From assembly GCA_905331475.1 (NCBI GenBank), contig CAJNYU010003950.1:33856-97855 (forward strand): 64,000 nucleotides of DNA, read 5' to 3'. This document shows positions 32,402-45,763 of the stretch, piece by piece; position 1 is the first letter of the stretch; every line of letters begins with the position of its first letter. The stretch comes from Rotaria socialis (lineage: Eukaryota > Rotifera > Eurotatoria > Philodinida > Philodinidae). A model generated the notes under the pieces. It was given only the letters and a program-made list of their open reading frames with translations. It searched no databases and was not told the DNA's origin. A program made the position numbers and the translations under genes.

Positions 32402-33487
32402 TCAATAGAATTTAAAAAAAGAGTTATATTTACTGGGCGGATTGTCGTCTAATTTCAAGTTGATCAGAAATTTATTCTTTCCTCTTTCGACTCTGACACT
32501 TTCGACGGCGAACCAAACGCCCGGACTAATAAGTTCTTCTTCTTCTGCTGGATATAACGAGACAGGCTGTAGATCGACTGAAAATGCTGACAGTAAATTG
32601 ATAATGAATAAAGCGTTTGTGCCCGGAAAGGATTCTGCTACACTTCGATTCCGAGTGCACGAAGTGAACGCTTGAAATGAACGTCTTTCGTTGGGATTTT
32701 CAGCCAGATTTCTATACGTTTCGAGTTGTTCACTCGTCAACTTGGCAGGTCGATAAAGCGTTTTGTTCGTTTCGACTGTCACACCGAATGGACCATCCCA
32801 AAGAAGTAAGCAAAATGGTCCCAATGTAAGAACTTTCTCTCGCCAAACTTGTTCATAATTGTGACTGCCTATTTGTCTCATAATTGCATTCAATTTTTTG
32901 TACAGAAAACTTTCCATAGAATACAAATAAGCACAACATGCCCAGATTTCTTTTATTCCCTTGTTTTTTTTCTCCAACAAGATTTCAGCCAATTTCTCTG
33001 CTTCCAACGGCATCCCTATACTCCGGCCTTCTTCAATAATGCCAGCAGCAGCTTTTTCAACAATCATCGGAATGCTCGGCGTGTCGCTTGAAGGAAAATG
33101 TTCTGGTTTAAGATTCAAAATTCTTCTCGCTTCCACTATAAAAGGTGAAATCGACTCGTATTCAGGACCGGTAAGACGCTTCGGAGCAATAGGGTCAGAT
33201 AGAAAGCGTTCTTCTCGATAACGTCTCTCTTCATTATTTTGTATGATTCTTTGAATTGGCCTCTGTTTGGCTATATCAGTAGTTGAAATTTGAAGTTCAT
33301 TTTCAAGATCGATATAATAGTCATCCAATGTTACAATTGATTTCTTAGCCGAAAATGCTTCTTCAATAATAAGACTCTCTGCGTCGGAGTACGGAGTCCA
33401 CTGACTTGCCGTGGATTCGGTCCAAGGATCAGGACTCGAGTTCCATACCCATACAACACGTTGCGCGGAATTTCTGCTGTTTGCCAT
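32402..33487 (-). CDS. WWE-domain ADP-ribosyltransferase-like protein
   Basis: N-terminal WWE domain (VVWVWNSS, W at about 11-13, then YSDAESLIIEEAF and YYIDLEN), the ADP-ribose-chain or ubiquitin-pathway reader. After a linker the C-terminal half resembles arginine-type ART folds: YRPAKLTSEQLETYR, FQAFTSCTRN (the STS-like strand), ALFIINL, and PAEEEELISPGVWFAVESV, where EEEE supplies an ExE. The usual arginine motif YRG is YRP here. About 361 codons from the Met at MANSRN (33487); an upstream Met exists at 33553 but follows a likely splice acceptor (TTTTTACAG), so I prefer 33487. Such WWE-ART proteins are abundant in bdelloids (recalled). Activity unproven. Confidence 0.75.
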   Translation of the reverse strand: MANSRNSAQRVVWVWNSSPDPWTESTASQWTPYSDAESLIIEEAFSAKKSIVTLDDYYIDLENELQISTTDIAKQRPIQRIIQNNEERRYREERFLSDPIAPKRLTGPEYESISPFIVEARRILNLKPEHFPSSDTPSIPMIVEKAAAGIIEEGRSIGMPLEAEKLAEILLEKKNKGIKEIWACCAYLYSMESFLYKKLNAIMRQIGSHNYEQVWREKVLTLGPFCLLLWDGPFGVTVETNKTLYRPAKLTSEQLETYRNLAENPNERRSFQAFTSCTRNRSVAESFPGTNALFIINLLSAFSVDLQPVSLYPAEEEELISPGVWFAVESVRVERGKNKFLINLKLDDNPPSKYNSFFKFY

Positions 33488-33626
33488 GAATATTATTCTG
33501 ACTAATCGATTTCGATTTTTACAGTTTGTAACCTGTAAGCAACAAAAAATCAAGAAAATAGATTTTTGTGGTGAACATTAATATTTCTGTGTCATTTCAT
33601 GAGAATAAAAATTCTCTTTGCAAATT

Positions 33627-33912
33627 ATTAATCTGACGATGCTGCAACTCAGATGTGCATACCTGCTGAGCTTGACGATTTTGTTTTGTTTGGCAGGTTT
33701 GCAACTAGTTTAATACCTATTTTTTGCCTCGTACATGTGATTTATATTGATGTGAATCAATGAAGCATATATTTTCGTCACAAACAAAGCTTATTTAGTA
33801 CACACGGATTTTTTTATCATGCGTGTTTTTTTCTTCCAATGTTATTTTTCGCAAGGAGAAAAAATATACCAAGATTTGCTCACGCAATCATATTAATCTT
33901 TAATCTCAAAAT
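33627..33912 (+). repeat. Dispersed repeat, copy 1
   Basis: Shares with 36135-36382 a chain of near-identical blocks: GATGCTGCAAC, GTGCAACTAGTTTA, TTGCCT-GTACATGT, GAATCAATGAAGCA, and GCTCACGCAATCATATTAATC, with indels between. Same orientation, 2.5 kb apart, flanking the ChW-repeat gene. Function unknown. Confidence 0.65.
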
Positions 33913-35177
33913 GATATCCTAATCAATAAAAGAATGAATAGTGATTATACTTCGTTTTTGGTATTTTGTAGTATATGATCGAATTGATTTTTTCGGCTCA
34001 TAAAAATCAATTGATGAAAACTCATCATGTTTTTCAATGGCAGTTCATCTTTGTTAAGAAATTTTTCTCAACAGACATGGAAATAATGTTTAAGTTTACG
34101 TTGATTGTTGTTATCAAATGTAAAATGAGAACGAAACATTTTGCTTTTTGTTAAAAAAGTTGTCGATAGATTTTGAGTCAATATTAGGGATATGAGTTTG
34201 AATTAATCATAGGTACTAACGATAGACAAGCATATAGCTGAAAGGAAGATATATGTGTTTTTGAAGCAGGGCGTCATTTAGCAATTTTTCAAATATTTAA
34301 AAACAAATAACTGGACCGACCTGCGATTCCGAACTGATGAAAACACGCTCATCGTATCGTTCGCAGTTTGCTATGATGAATGCATATTGTTTGTTCGTGA
34401 GGAAAAAACTGCTGATGCGCTTCTCTTTGAAATCATGCTGTTTCTGTCCAACAGAGTTAGGAAATCGATTGATTAACATATTAATTGGAAGCCAAGTCCG
34501 TTAACTGTATTGTCTGATCGATAAATAAATACAACTCACATTTCATACACACGCTCATACTTTGAAGATGGCTACCAACTCCGAGACGTATCAATCCCTC
34601 TTCTAAAAAACTAAATAGCTAGAATAAAATGTCACTGCTAGATTGTGTCACATTTGATCTAATAGTTTTCGCTGACGAATTTATTCCCTGGAGTTGGAAT
34701 CGACGAAAATGAAATATGCTTCGGTTACCTAGCTTTTGAAATCTACAAGAAACTAAAAAACACAGTTTTCCTGAAATTTCAATGAAGATCTATAAAATGG
34801 AAGTTTCACACTACTGTATAATTAGTTCTTTTTCTAACCGCCTGGTGCTTCTTTGGGATGAACGCTCATTTTCTCATCTACGCTTAAAACCTATATGCCC
34901 GTGCCAAGATCCGAAAGAACACCCATAAGCAATATTGTCTTGAATGCACCCTCGCCCACACTCACAGCCATATCAACATCAGCAGGCACGCCCACAACAA
35001 TCTAGCTTCATAACCGGCACCCTAGATCACCACAGTTTCTCCGAATCATTGAAGTAATTTCACCAAAGATAAAGAAAATATATGATGTTTTAATAAATTT
35101 CAATCGTCTCAAGTGTATGATAAGATGCTTATCTCCTCTGCATAAGTCGGCAAATTTCAATGTTGTTGTCTAATACG

Positions 35178-35185
35178 TATATATA
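35178..35185 (+). promoter_or_regulatory. TATA-like box of the ChW-repeat gene
   Basis: TATATATAAG at about 35177-35187, some 85-95 nt before the ATG at 35270 with no ATG between. Position suits a core promoter; not tested. Confidence 0.45.
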
Positions 35186-35269
35186 AGACAGAAAATACTT
35201 TCTTATTGACCGCTTTTTCTACTTAGCTTGAAGTAAAACTAAGCAAATTTCGTAAAGTTTGGGTACACA

Positions 35270-35928
35270 ATGATCGTTATGCGATATAGCAATATTATAT
35301 TTTACTTTCTATTACTATCAGCTATTGCTGCAAATGTTGATACGACATTTCTAATACGCGATTTTGATGGCAATATTCTTAAATCAATTGAACCAAAACT
35401 TTTATGGCGTATTCATCAAGATATGATAAAAGACGGTCATCGATCTAATGCAACTGATTTATTATCCACATATAATATTACGAGCGGTGATACGTTTAGT
35501 AAATCATTTCCCGATCAAGTATCGAACAAACTGCATGGACTACCAACCTATAGAATAACAATGGATGCACATATTCAAAATATAGGTTGGGACAAGTCGT
35601 TGGAACTAAAGAAATAAAATCAAGACTTGAAGCGTATCGTATAAATTCAAATTCCTACACATCATCAATAACATATCGATCGCATGTTCAAAAGATTGGC
35701 TGGCAAAATTACGTTCACACAAACGACATTTCTGGTACTACAGGAAGAAGTCTGAGGCTTGAAGCATTACAGATTAATATTGGATCAAATATTGGCCGTA
35801 AAGTATATTATCGCTGCCATTTAGAGCAAATTGATTGGACCGATTGGCACGGAAATAATGCAGTGTGCGAAACAGTCGGTCAACATCGACGATTAGAAGG
35901 TTTTGTTTTAACGATTTTATTATTTTAA
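35270..35928 (+). CDS. Secreted protein with ChW-type repeats, possible frameshift
   Basis: A signal peptide (NIIFYFLLLSAIAANV, cleavage near residue 22) precedes a short spacer and then repeats like the bacterial Clostridial hydrophobic-W domain: YRxHVQxIGW-Q-W, a variable loop, GTTGRSLRLEALQI. About three units: one near the frame change, one at YRSHVQKIGWQNYV, one at YRCHLEQIDWTDWH. The first frame stops at 35617 and the second starts in the same place (GW... at 35587), overlapping by 30 nt in a -1 relation; either a lesion or a sequencing error. ChW repeats are essentially bacterial and mediate surface binding, so lateral transfer is likely. Ligand unknown. Confidence 0.75.
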
Positions 35929-37310
35929 TCACTCTATTTTTCGCTATATATGATCTAACATTTCTATATTTATGCTATCATTAAGAAAAATAGATTGATT
36001 AATTTGAGATAGGAAAAATTATGGTAACAAACATTAATAGATGCCATTGTGACAGCAGACCACTATGATCTGTTTTGTGGGCGTGTGGCCGTATGGGTGT
36101 GAGTTTGCTCTTCGTTCATACCAAAACCCAATATTATTATTAGTCTGATGATGCTGCAACCCAAATGCACATGCCTATTGCGTTATACTGAATTAGATGA
36201 GTTTGGTTTGTTTGTAGGTGTGCAACTAGTTTACTACCTTTTCTTATTTCTGACTTTTTTGCCTTGTATATGTAATTTAGATTGATGCGAATCAATGAAG
36301 CAAAGCTTCGCCACAAAGCCAGTTTATTTAGTATACATGGATTTCTTTTTGCTCACGCAATCATATTAATCTTTAGGCTCAAAATAAATTTTAAAAAAAT
36401 TAGTCCTTTGTTTTCGAAGATAGAGAATCTTTTCTAGACAAGGATCATAGTGATTATTAAAATCAAGTAAGAAATAAAAATCGAACATTGCGTTGCCCCT
36501 GTTAGAAACTCAATATCCAAATGTAACTTCTCCGGATACAATTCATGGCGTAGTTGAAAAGTACTATTTCATCGAAGAAACGATACAGTAGTGATTGAAC
36601 GACATGCAAGACGAGTATCGATAGTGAACAACTGTAGTACTGGACCAATTTAATTGTAAAAACTCATATGAATTCAAGACAAACTTTTCCACGTGATTGT
36701 CTAGATCGATTTCATACAAAAGCGTTTGCCCGGTATGATGTTTAATCCAAAAGAAAAAACTGAAGATCACTTTTCAGTATTATATATATTTATATACAAT
36801 CGAAAAGAAAGCCACGAATAATAATGTTTATTCACGTTCTCGGCTAATAAGCAATTGACAACACGAATAGAAAACTGAATAATGTTCATATGTTTGTCGA
36901 TGAATACGTACCTAAAATAATCCGAGAATAATATTCAAAATAAAAGAAGACCTTTTAAGTTCGTCTAGGTATTGTTGTTTTTTCGGAGCTTTCGTATCTT
37001 TAAACTCTACCGGATGTATACTAATAGAAGACCAGCAAGAACGAAATTTGTGTTTGGATGCCTAATCGACTTGTCATATCGAGTACCATATGGAATGTAT
37101 CGCGAACGTACGTATTTATAGGTATAATTCAAGTAAGATAAATTTTCTTTCTGTTTTTTTTTTCTTTCGGAAAGGTATTTAGGTATAAATCTTAGTATAG
37201 ATATAGTAGTTCATTGGATAATAATTCGCTCAGTGATACTGAAAGATACAGAAGAGTGAAAAAAACTAATAAACTTATATTATTGATTTGCTTACTGTTT
37301 GCATTTCAAT
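35929..37310. other. Intergenic, second copy of dispersed repeat and a fold-back
   Basis: 36077-36130 is a telomere-like fold-back (GTGGGCGTGTGG, ATGGGTGTG, then ACCAAAACCCA), and 36135-36382 is repeat copy 2. No gene seen; a 68-codon minus-strand ORF at 36564-36770 lacks support. Confidence 0.5.
36135..36382 (+). repeat. Dispersed repeat, copy 2
   Basis: Matches copy 1 at 33627-33912 in order and orientation of conserved blocks. It directly adjoins a telomere-like fold-back ending at 36130; copy 1 has none. Confidence 0.65.
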
Positions 37311-38252
37311 CTAGCGTCTTGATGATAGATCACGTTTTGGATTCGAATTCAAATGTCTTGCTGATGTTTTCTGTTGAAATTCCGCTGTTACATGTGCTAA
37401 ATCCCGACGTGCATAATCGTATTCGAGTTTTAATTGATCATAACGTCGACGTTCATCTTCCAGCTCTCGTCTTACTTTCCACATGTCTTCATCGTAATGG
37501 CGTTTGGCGAGCATGAGGTGTTCATGTAAACGGCGATTTTCTTCTTCTAATTGTCGTATTGTTAGTTCATCTGGATTACGAATAGGACGTTTTAAGGGTA
37601 ATGACGGTGGTGGTAGTGGCGGTGGTGAAGGTGAATCACGTCGAGGACGTTTATTGTTATTATTCATCATTGGAATTGAACGTATTGGTGAACGAGATGA
37701 ACGCGAACTTGGCGATCGCGATAATGATGCTCGGCGACTACGCGTTAAATCTTCGGCTTTTTGTATTTCCAGTTCTAATCCATCCATGAAATGTGGTTTA
37801 TCTTGAATAATTCTATCGACAATATCTTCATCGTCGAATGCGACAAAAGCATAGCCAAAATGTGTAAATGTATTATTACGTTTTCCTTTCGGTATTGTAC
37901 AAGATAAAAGTTTACCGTATTTATCAAAATAATTTGCTAGGCGACTATCTGTTAATTGTTGCACAGTGCCACGAATAAAAATACGTTTAACTGGCTTTTG
38001 CAATTCTGTTGGCGGCAAACAACGTTGAAATTGTAGCTCGTTTTCATCGATGGAATGTGGCCGTTTATCCATAAAAACATCGACACTCATACGATCATTA
38101 AATTCAATAAAACCTTCGCCGTCCGTGTCAGTTAAGTAACAATCAAGAACCGAACCGTAACGTGATGCGTATTGCTGTAATTGTTTTGTAGTTGTACGTT
38201 TCGATAGATTACGTACAATAAGTTGACATTTTAATGATGTAGTTGAAGACAT
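37311..38252 (-). CDS. RNA-binding protein, two RRMs, SR-like and coiled-coil
   Basis: 313 codons in one exon. RRM1 about residues 9-75 (CQLIVRNLSKRTT..., RNP1 degenerate: DGEGFIEF), RRM2 about 92-170 (RIFIRGTV, then FGYAFVAFDDED). A Ser/Arg-rich stretch (RSRRASLSRSPSSRSSRSP) and a Pro-rich run (PPPLPPPSLP) follow, then a coiled coil (LEEENRRLHEHLMLAKRH onward, about 60 residues). This is a splicing or mRNP-type arrangement, like DAZAP/TDP-style or SPOC partners, but no orthologue is assigned. A tandem relative lies at 38975-40112 in the same orientation. Confidence 0.8.
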   Translation of the reverse strand: MSSTTSLKCQLIVRNLSKRTTTKQLQQYASRYGSVLDCYLTDTDGEGFIEFNDRMSVDVFMDKRPHSIDENELQFQRCLPPTELQKPVKRIFIRGTVQQLTDSRLANYFDKYGKLLSCTIPKGKRNNTFTHFGYAFVAFDDEDIVDRIIQDKPHFMDGLELEIQKAEDLTRSRRASLSRSPSSRSSRSPIRSIPMMNNNNKRPRRDSPSPPPLPPPSLPLKRPIRNPDELTIRQLEEENRRLHEHLMLAKRHYDEDMWKVRRELEDERRRYDQLKLEYDYARRDLAHVTAEFQQKTSARHLNSNPKRDLSSRR

Positions 38253-38974
38253 CTGAAAGCAATAAATTTACTTATATAAACAAAATATAGGTGATCTATT
38301 CACAAAAAATAAGTAACAATGGATATTCGATGCTTTCTTATGATATAAATATTTTGATTTAAAAAAAGAATAATAAAGCACCAAAAAAATATTCAAAACA
38401 TGGAACAACAATTGAATGTTTGATTGTATTTGAATTTAAAGTCTGAAATGAACGAAAAACATTTTATTAATCTATTCGATTGTACAACTACTGAGAAGGA
38501 AATCTAAAGGAGTTAGCAGTCGCAGGGAAACATCGTATTCCTTTAACGAGCCTATTGAATAGATATATCTGTCGAAGGCGTTTATTTGTTGCAAATGTTA
38601 TATGGCAACATATCAGTAGGATCTGTGATAGAGAATACGATAAAAATGGCCCTAACAAATGCTGAGCGAAGCCATTCTAGCATGAATTATTTCTTGACGT
38701 ATCAAGCATCGAGGGGAAAGCAGAAAGAAAGAAACGCATATTTATAGGTTATGTTTATAATCAATGACATTAGTTAATGATGAAAAGCTGTTTATCATCT
38801 GGAAATGTATTTCTTATTTCGACACGCTCCATAGAATAACTTATATATCATCGATTAATGTTGATTTAGTGCTCTAGGATAGGATGAACAGCTGAAAGCG
38901 TAATAACATTATTTTCCGATTTGTGTGAAATGCTTTCTTTTTGAGAGAAAAAAGCCTGGCTGTGAAAAAGTTAT
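38253..38974. other. Intergenic between the tandem RRM genes
   Basis: AT-rich; nothing recognised. Confidence 0.4.
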
Positions 38975-40112
38975 TTACTTTTTTCTGACATTATCAATAC
39001 TTGATTTTGGCCTATGAACATTAATAGTCGAACTTGTAATTGGAGTATCTATAATTTGTTGAGCACCACTAAAAAAATAATTTTCTATAAAAGCTTTTAT
39101 TTGTAATAAAATTCTCACCAATTATCTTTTAATTTAATATAGGCTTTGTAGACTTCTTCATATTTTTGCTTGGTTTGACTATGCACATCTTCACGTTTTT
39201 TTAATTGAATTTGCTGCTGTTCATTATCATGTACACTCTGACGAAGAAGATCACTACGAGCGAAAGATAATTGTTAATACAAACTTTGAAAACAAAATGT
39301 CGCTAGTTTTACTCGATATCTTTATTTTCTTTTTTTAATTGTTCAATTTGTTGATCTTTATTTAATATTTCATCTAAACTTTGCTTCAATAAATATTGAT
39401 ACTGTACAACTTGATGAGTAAAATCATTCTGTTGTTTTTTCAAATATTCATTTAATTGAAAATTTTCATATTCATAGAATTTTATACGTTCTTGATATTG
39501 ATTTTCAATACGTGACTGTTCATTGATTAGTTGATCTTTTTCATATTCTAATTTAGATATAACATTCGATGATGTTGATTGGTTTGAATCCGACAATTTC
39601 ATACGTTTATTTGATTCGAATTCATCGGTTGATTTATAAGGTTCGACGATTAATGAACGGCCGTTAAGAAAATGTCGAGATTCTTTTAGGGCTCGTTCGT
39701 AACCTAGTCGATCATCGAATGTGATCGTCGCAGCAGTTTGCGTTGCATTCGGCAAACACATGCGTATGTGTCCGAAACGTGAAAAATATTCAATAAGATT
39801 CTTTTCTTCTAATTGTTCACGAGTACCGTGAGCTGTTAACCGGCAATTGTTATTATCTGAACGTTGTTGTTGATGAGAAGAAGAAGTTCGATTTAAAGTT
39901 TTTTTCCATGTCGCATCAACATAACCACTGGAATCTATACGATGTGGCGACGAACGAATGAACTCTTCGGCATCGTGTTTATCCGCAAATGTTACTGTAC
40001 ATTGATTGGATTTTAAATAACAATTAAGTATTCGACCATATTTTTGACAATAATTTTCAGCAATATCACTGTTTGTACGACTATCAAGACCGGTTAATAT
40101 GACTGTTGACAT
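38975..40112 (-). CDS. RNA-binding protein, two RRMs and coiled-coil, tandem paralogue
   Basis: Exons 39313-40112, 39119-39253 and 38975-39068 join in frame (about 342 codons). RRM1 about 3-65 (TVILTGLDSRT, QCTVTFADKHDAEEF), RRM2 about 88-155 (CRLTAHGTRE, RFGHIRMCLPN). A long Gln/Glu/Lys-rich coiled coil (about 170-310) fills the rest. The layout matches the neighbouring gene, but identity is low and the SR block is missing, so the duplication is old or the partners have split roles. RNP1 motifs are weak in both RRMs, so RNA contact may be reduced. Confidence 0.8.
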
Positions 40113-41778
40113 AGGTTTGTCTAAATGAATTTAATCATTGGAATTTTGCGAAGAGAAATATGATGAGAATAAAAGAAAAATGGATACATAAGAATGAGAA
40201 AGAAAGCCCTAATGACGATCGCAAGACCATTAAGGGACAAATCGATATTCAATATCATTAATTATTGAAGACATAGCAAAACTTTAGAGAATTAATGAGT
40301 ATAACAGCAGGAATACAGAAGATAATGAATTCATAGCCTGCATGTTGATCGATCTCATCTGTGGAGCGAAGAGAAAAAGAGACGAGTGTCTCTCCCGACA
40401 TCGATACAACCATTCCAGGCCTTATAAGTGCATTAGTTAGATAGAGTTGACAAAAAAAAATTTACGCAATTTAAATTCAGTAGCCAGCCGTGTGAAGTGG
40501 AATCCTTCATTCATAAAAACTATTCTTACCTTTATATTCAATAAGTTTTCACCAGTTACGTTTGTATTATTTTAAATCTAAAAGAAAAAAAATAAATGCA
40601 TAGAAACAAAATTACAATAAAAATCACATAAAAAAAAATATTTTTTTTCATTATCAGACATTTACACAAAAAAAAACAATGACTATTTGCACTTTATTTG
40701 ACATATTGTTTCCATTCTAAATAGATAAAATAAAGTTAAAATTAGTTCAATGAAATCACCCGAAATTACTCTTACGAATATATTTACTTAATCTTCTTTT
40801 TATCTGTCTGCTCCTATTGAAACTAAGGACACTTACCTATAACCAAATTGCTTACTCTGTTTATATATGTAATTATATTCAACAATAACCCATTAGTAGA
40901 TGTTTTGCATGTACCTTGTATTCGCCTGTGCGCTTTGTAATATAATAATTCTATGTGGATGCTAGACTATCTAATAGCCCAACCGCGTTATTTCACGAGG
41001 AGGCACTGATGAACTTTTTCGCTAATAGAAAAATAAAATATATAGATAACCGATTAGAAATAAACACATAGGAAAAAAATTCCAATTAAATTACATACTG
41101 ATACCATTATTTATGAATCCGAACTCAATGAAATAATCGAAATTTTTACATTGTTCATGCCAGTCTATTCGATAGAGACCATCGAACGAATCCATTATTC
41201 TAATTCTCGACTTTCCATCAGCTACGATTGAAAAAGTCTTCTCGGATATTTCGACACGTGCTTATACTTATCTAATTGTTGTTGTAGAAACTTTACTTAA
41301 CTTATTATTCTTTTACTTCCAACACTTAAATAATTGCAATATATTAAATTCATACGTGTATTTAAGCAAAAACAGGTTAAAAGACAAAGACATGGTAACT
41401 TACACAACTGATGTGAAACATAACAAAAAAAAGACGAAGGCATAAATAATAATATTTGGCAAAAAAGCAAAAACATTACCCAATCAAGACTTTATTCTAC
41501 GTCGTTATAGGATATTGTCTTAGTTCTAATAGTTTATCGTTAGATAGGTGTGCAAAAAATATATAGAACTGATTATTTTGTCGCATATTTAATTGAGCGA
41601 AATAATGTTTTTCTTCTTAGTTAAAATTAGCAAGGATGAGTATTTGAAGACTACAACAACAAAAAACATGGAAAGAAAAATGCTTTTACTCTTTGTTAAA
41701 CACACACGCACGCATGTTGTCTCAATGTCAATGTCTGTTTTTTAAGAGTTCTCTTTAAACACATACCACACTTGTAGT
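40113..41778. other. AT-rich intergenic stretch, no gene
   Basis: Probably holds the promoter of the 40112 gene and the long 3' UTR of the hnRNP gene. A few A/T homopolymers; nothing else seen. Confidence 0.4.
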
Positions 41779-43460
<1,682 letters not shown>

Positions 43461-43849
43461 TTTTGGAGAAAAACTAAATCGCGAAAGCAAAAGAAATGAA
43501 ATAATATATATAAATGACAAACACACACACACAGCCATTATCAAGTATTAACCTCCTAGAAAATGTGTTCGATAGATGTCGTTTTTGTTCGGATGATTTT
43601 TCTAATTTTATTCCTATTCGGCTAGAATATGTCACTCGGTACTATTGTTGTTGTCTTTGAGAGTATAGAAGTGTAATTTGATTGTTTATTTGTCTACTAA
43701 ACCTCTTTAATGATTATGCGTATTAGATAAATGATCAATTACAAACGATCACCAGAATCTATAAATCTCGTACGAATAATTTAACTCGAAATATGTTGTT
43801 TTCTATCTATAGATTTAAATATATATTCGATTTTTGTTTTGGAAACCGT

Positions 43850-45524
43850 ATGGCATCTACAGCTAGTCTACGAGAAAAATTCAATGCAGCTGTAAAAGCC
43901 ATTCAACGATTACCTAACGATGGTAAATGAATAAAAAAAAGAAGTTCGTTCCATTGGTTTTCCTTTTTTATTAGGTACTTTTCAACCATCAAATGAAATG
44001 AAATTAACATTCTATGGTCTCTATAAACAAGCCACAGCAGGCCCGTGTAACGAGCCACGACCCTCAGTATTCAATTATATTAATCGAGCAAAATGGTAGG
44101 TCGAAAATGTTTTTCGAATTCATTTCAATCATGGATTCATGTAGGGATGCATGGGATAAATGTCGGTCGATGAGTAAAGAAGCAGCTATGACCGCTTATA
44201 TTGATGAAATTCGAAAAGTAAATTTTCAGAAAAACAAAGAATCAAAATTTTATTTTATTTTCATTTCCAGATCCTTGAAACAATGCCACAAACAAATGAA
44301 GTATTAGAATTCACTCACCTCATTGGACCATTCTATGAATTCGTTGACGATCGAACAGAAGAAAATCGGCCAGTATCAGTATTAAACAATAAATCACACC
44401 ATACAAATGTTAAGAAGAAAAAACAACATGCATTTCGTTCTCTTGTTAATGGAACCGGTGAAAGTAAAAAATAACCAAAAGAAAACATTATTTTCGACAA
44501 AAAGACAAAATTTCCATGTTTAGAAAGTCATAATGAACATCCAGTGAATCGTTCCAATGGTCCTACGCGAGCATTAGTTTCATCGGGAAATGGCCCAGTA
44601 CCATCTTCATCTCCTTCTTCTTCCTCGTCGTCATCAATTTCTTCGTCTGGTAAATTAAAAATTTCTATTCATTTCATTTTCGTTTGAAAAATCTCTTCAG
44701 ATCCGGAAGAATTCTATCAAGATCCATCCGATCGACTTTCACCCAATCCTGACCTATCAAAAGATGATCTTCAAGTAAGAATAGTTGCACTTATTTAACG
44801 ATAAAAGAAACGCACTATTTTCAGACTAACGAACCATCAACAATAAGCACTCCAGTTGAACAAACAACAAGATATCATCCGCATGAATACGGCGGACAAG
44901 ATGGATCGAATCCTCCTGTACAGCGTTCTAATAGAATAGGTATGACTTTCAAAACGAAAGACTTGTATCTCGAACGATCCCTGTTTTACTATCAAAGGTA
45001 ATCATTCCAATGAGCTTCATGGATCATCAGCACATCCATCATATCGTCTTACTGATCTATCTGATGGCGCTCATTATTCAGCTTCATCTGTAGCATCGGG
45101 TGGCGGTAATGGGCGACATCCAAATAATAATTATAATAAAGAAACGCAACGCGCTATACTAGCAGCACTTACAAAACTCCAACGAGATGTTAATAATATT
45201 TTAGAACGACTCAACCGATTAGAAAATTCATCACATTTTCTTCAACAGGTTTGAACAAATTAAACGACGCCTTGAATTTTACCATTCTTTTTGCTTTCTT
45301 TAGAGAGAATTGTCTACGCAATTGCATTGTTCTTCCGGGAAAAATGTAAGTGAAAAATACCCAAATCTTGATCGATATTTTGTATAATTATCTTCTAGTC
45401 TCTATCGCGATGGTTTCCGCTGGCTGGTTTACGTCGTCGTGCGATTGCTTTTATTTTATTGTGGCCATTTTTTGTCTTTGCATTGGTTCGATTGTTCCTT
45501 CGTGCACGAATAATTATACGGTAA
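43850..45524 (+). CDS. ACBD5: Acyl-CoA-binding, tail-anchored ACBD5-like protein
   Basis: Nine or so exons, the first four 43850-43922, 43975-44095, 44145-44217 and from 44271. ACB domain (about 1-90): FNAAVKAIQRLPNDG|TFQPSNEMKLTFYGLYKQAT, GPCNEPRP, KW|DAWDKCRSMSKEAA, AYIDEIRK, the acyl-CoA pocket. IGPFYEFVDD is the family continuation. A Ser-rich acidic block (SSSDPEEFYQDPSD) lies mid-protein, then a coiled coil (LTKLQRDVNNILERLNRLE), then a C-terminal membrane anchor (AIAFILLWPFFVFALVRLFL) with a basic tail. This fits ACBD4/5, the peroxisome-ER tether handling very-long-chain acyl-CoA. Family assignment is firm; peroxisomal site is by homology. Confidence 0.9.
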
Positions 45525-45763
45525 ACGGAAGCTTATGATCGTAATTCCCGCTTATTCATTTGTCTATTTTTTAGCTTTCGGCAGCCACATCTTTGAAGAA
45601 TCGATGATGTTGTTTTTAACGTTGTTTGTGACATTTTTTCCTTTTTTTGTAAAATTGGACTTTTTTCTTCTTCGCTTAAGAACAATAATGTGCAATATGC
45701 ATAAATCTCACTGCTTTTGTGTTTGTTCATATCAAATAAATTTTTTAGATAAGATTTTCTATT

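Larger units (their letters stand above)
33488..35269. other. Intergenic, one copy of a dispersed duplication and a C-rich block
   Basis: 33627-33912 is one copy of a repeat whose other copy is at 36135-36382. At about 34946-34998 lies a C-rich block (CTCGCCCACACTC, CACGCCCACAAC), probably a degenerate telomere-like arm. No gene seen. Confidence 0.5.
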
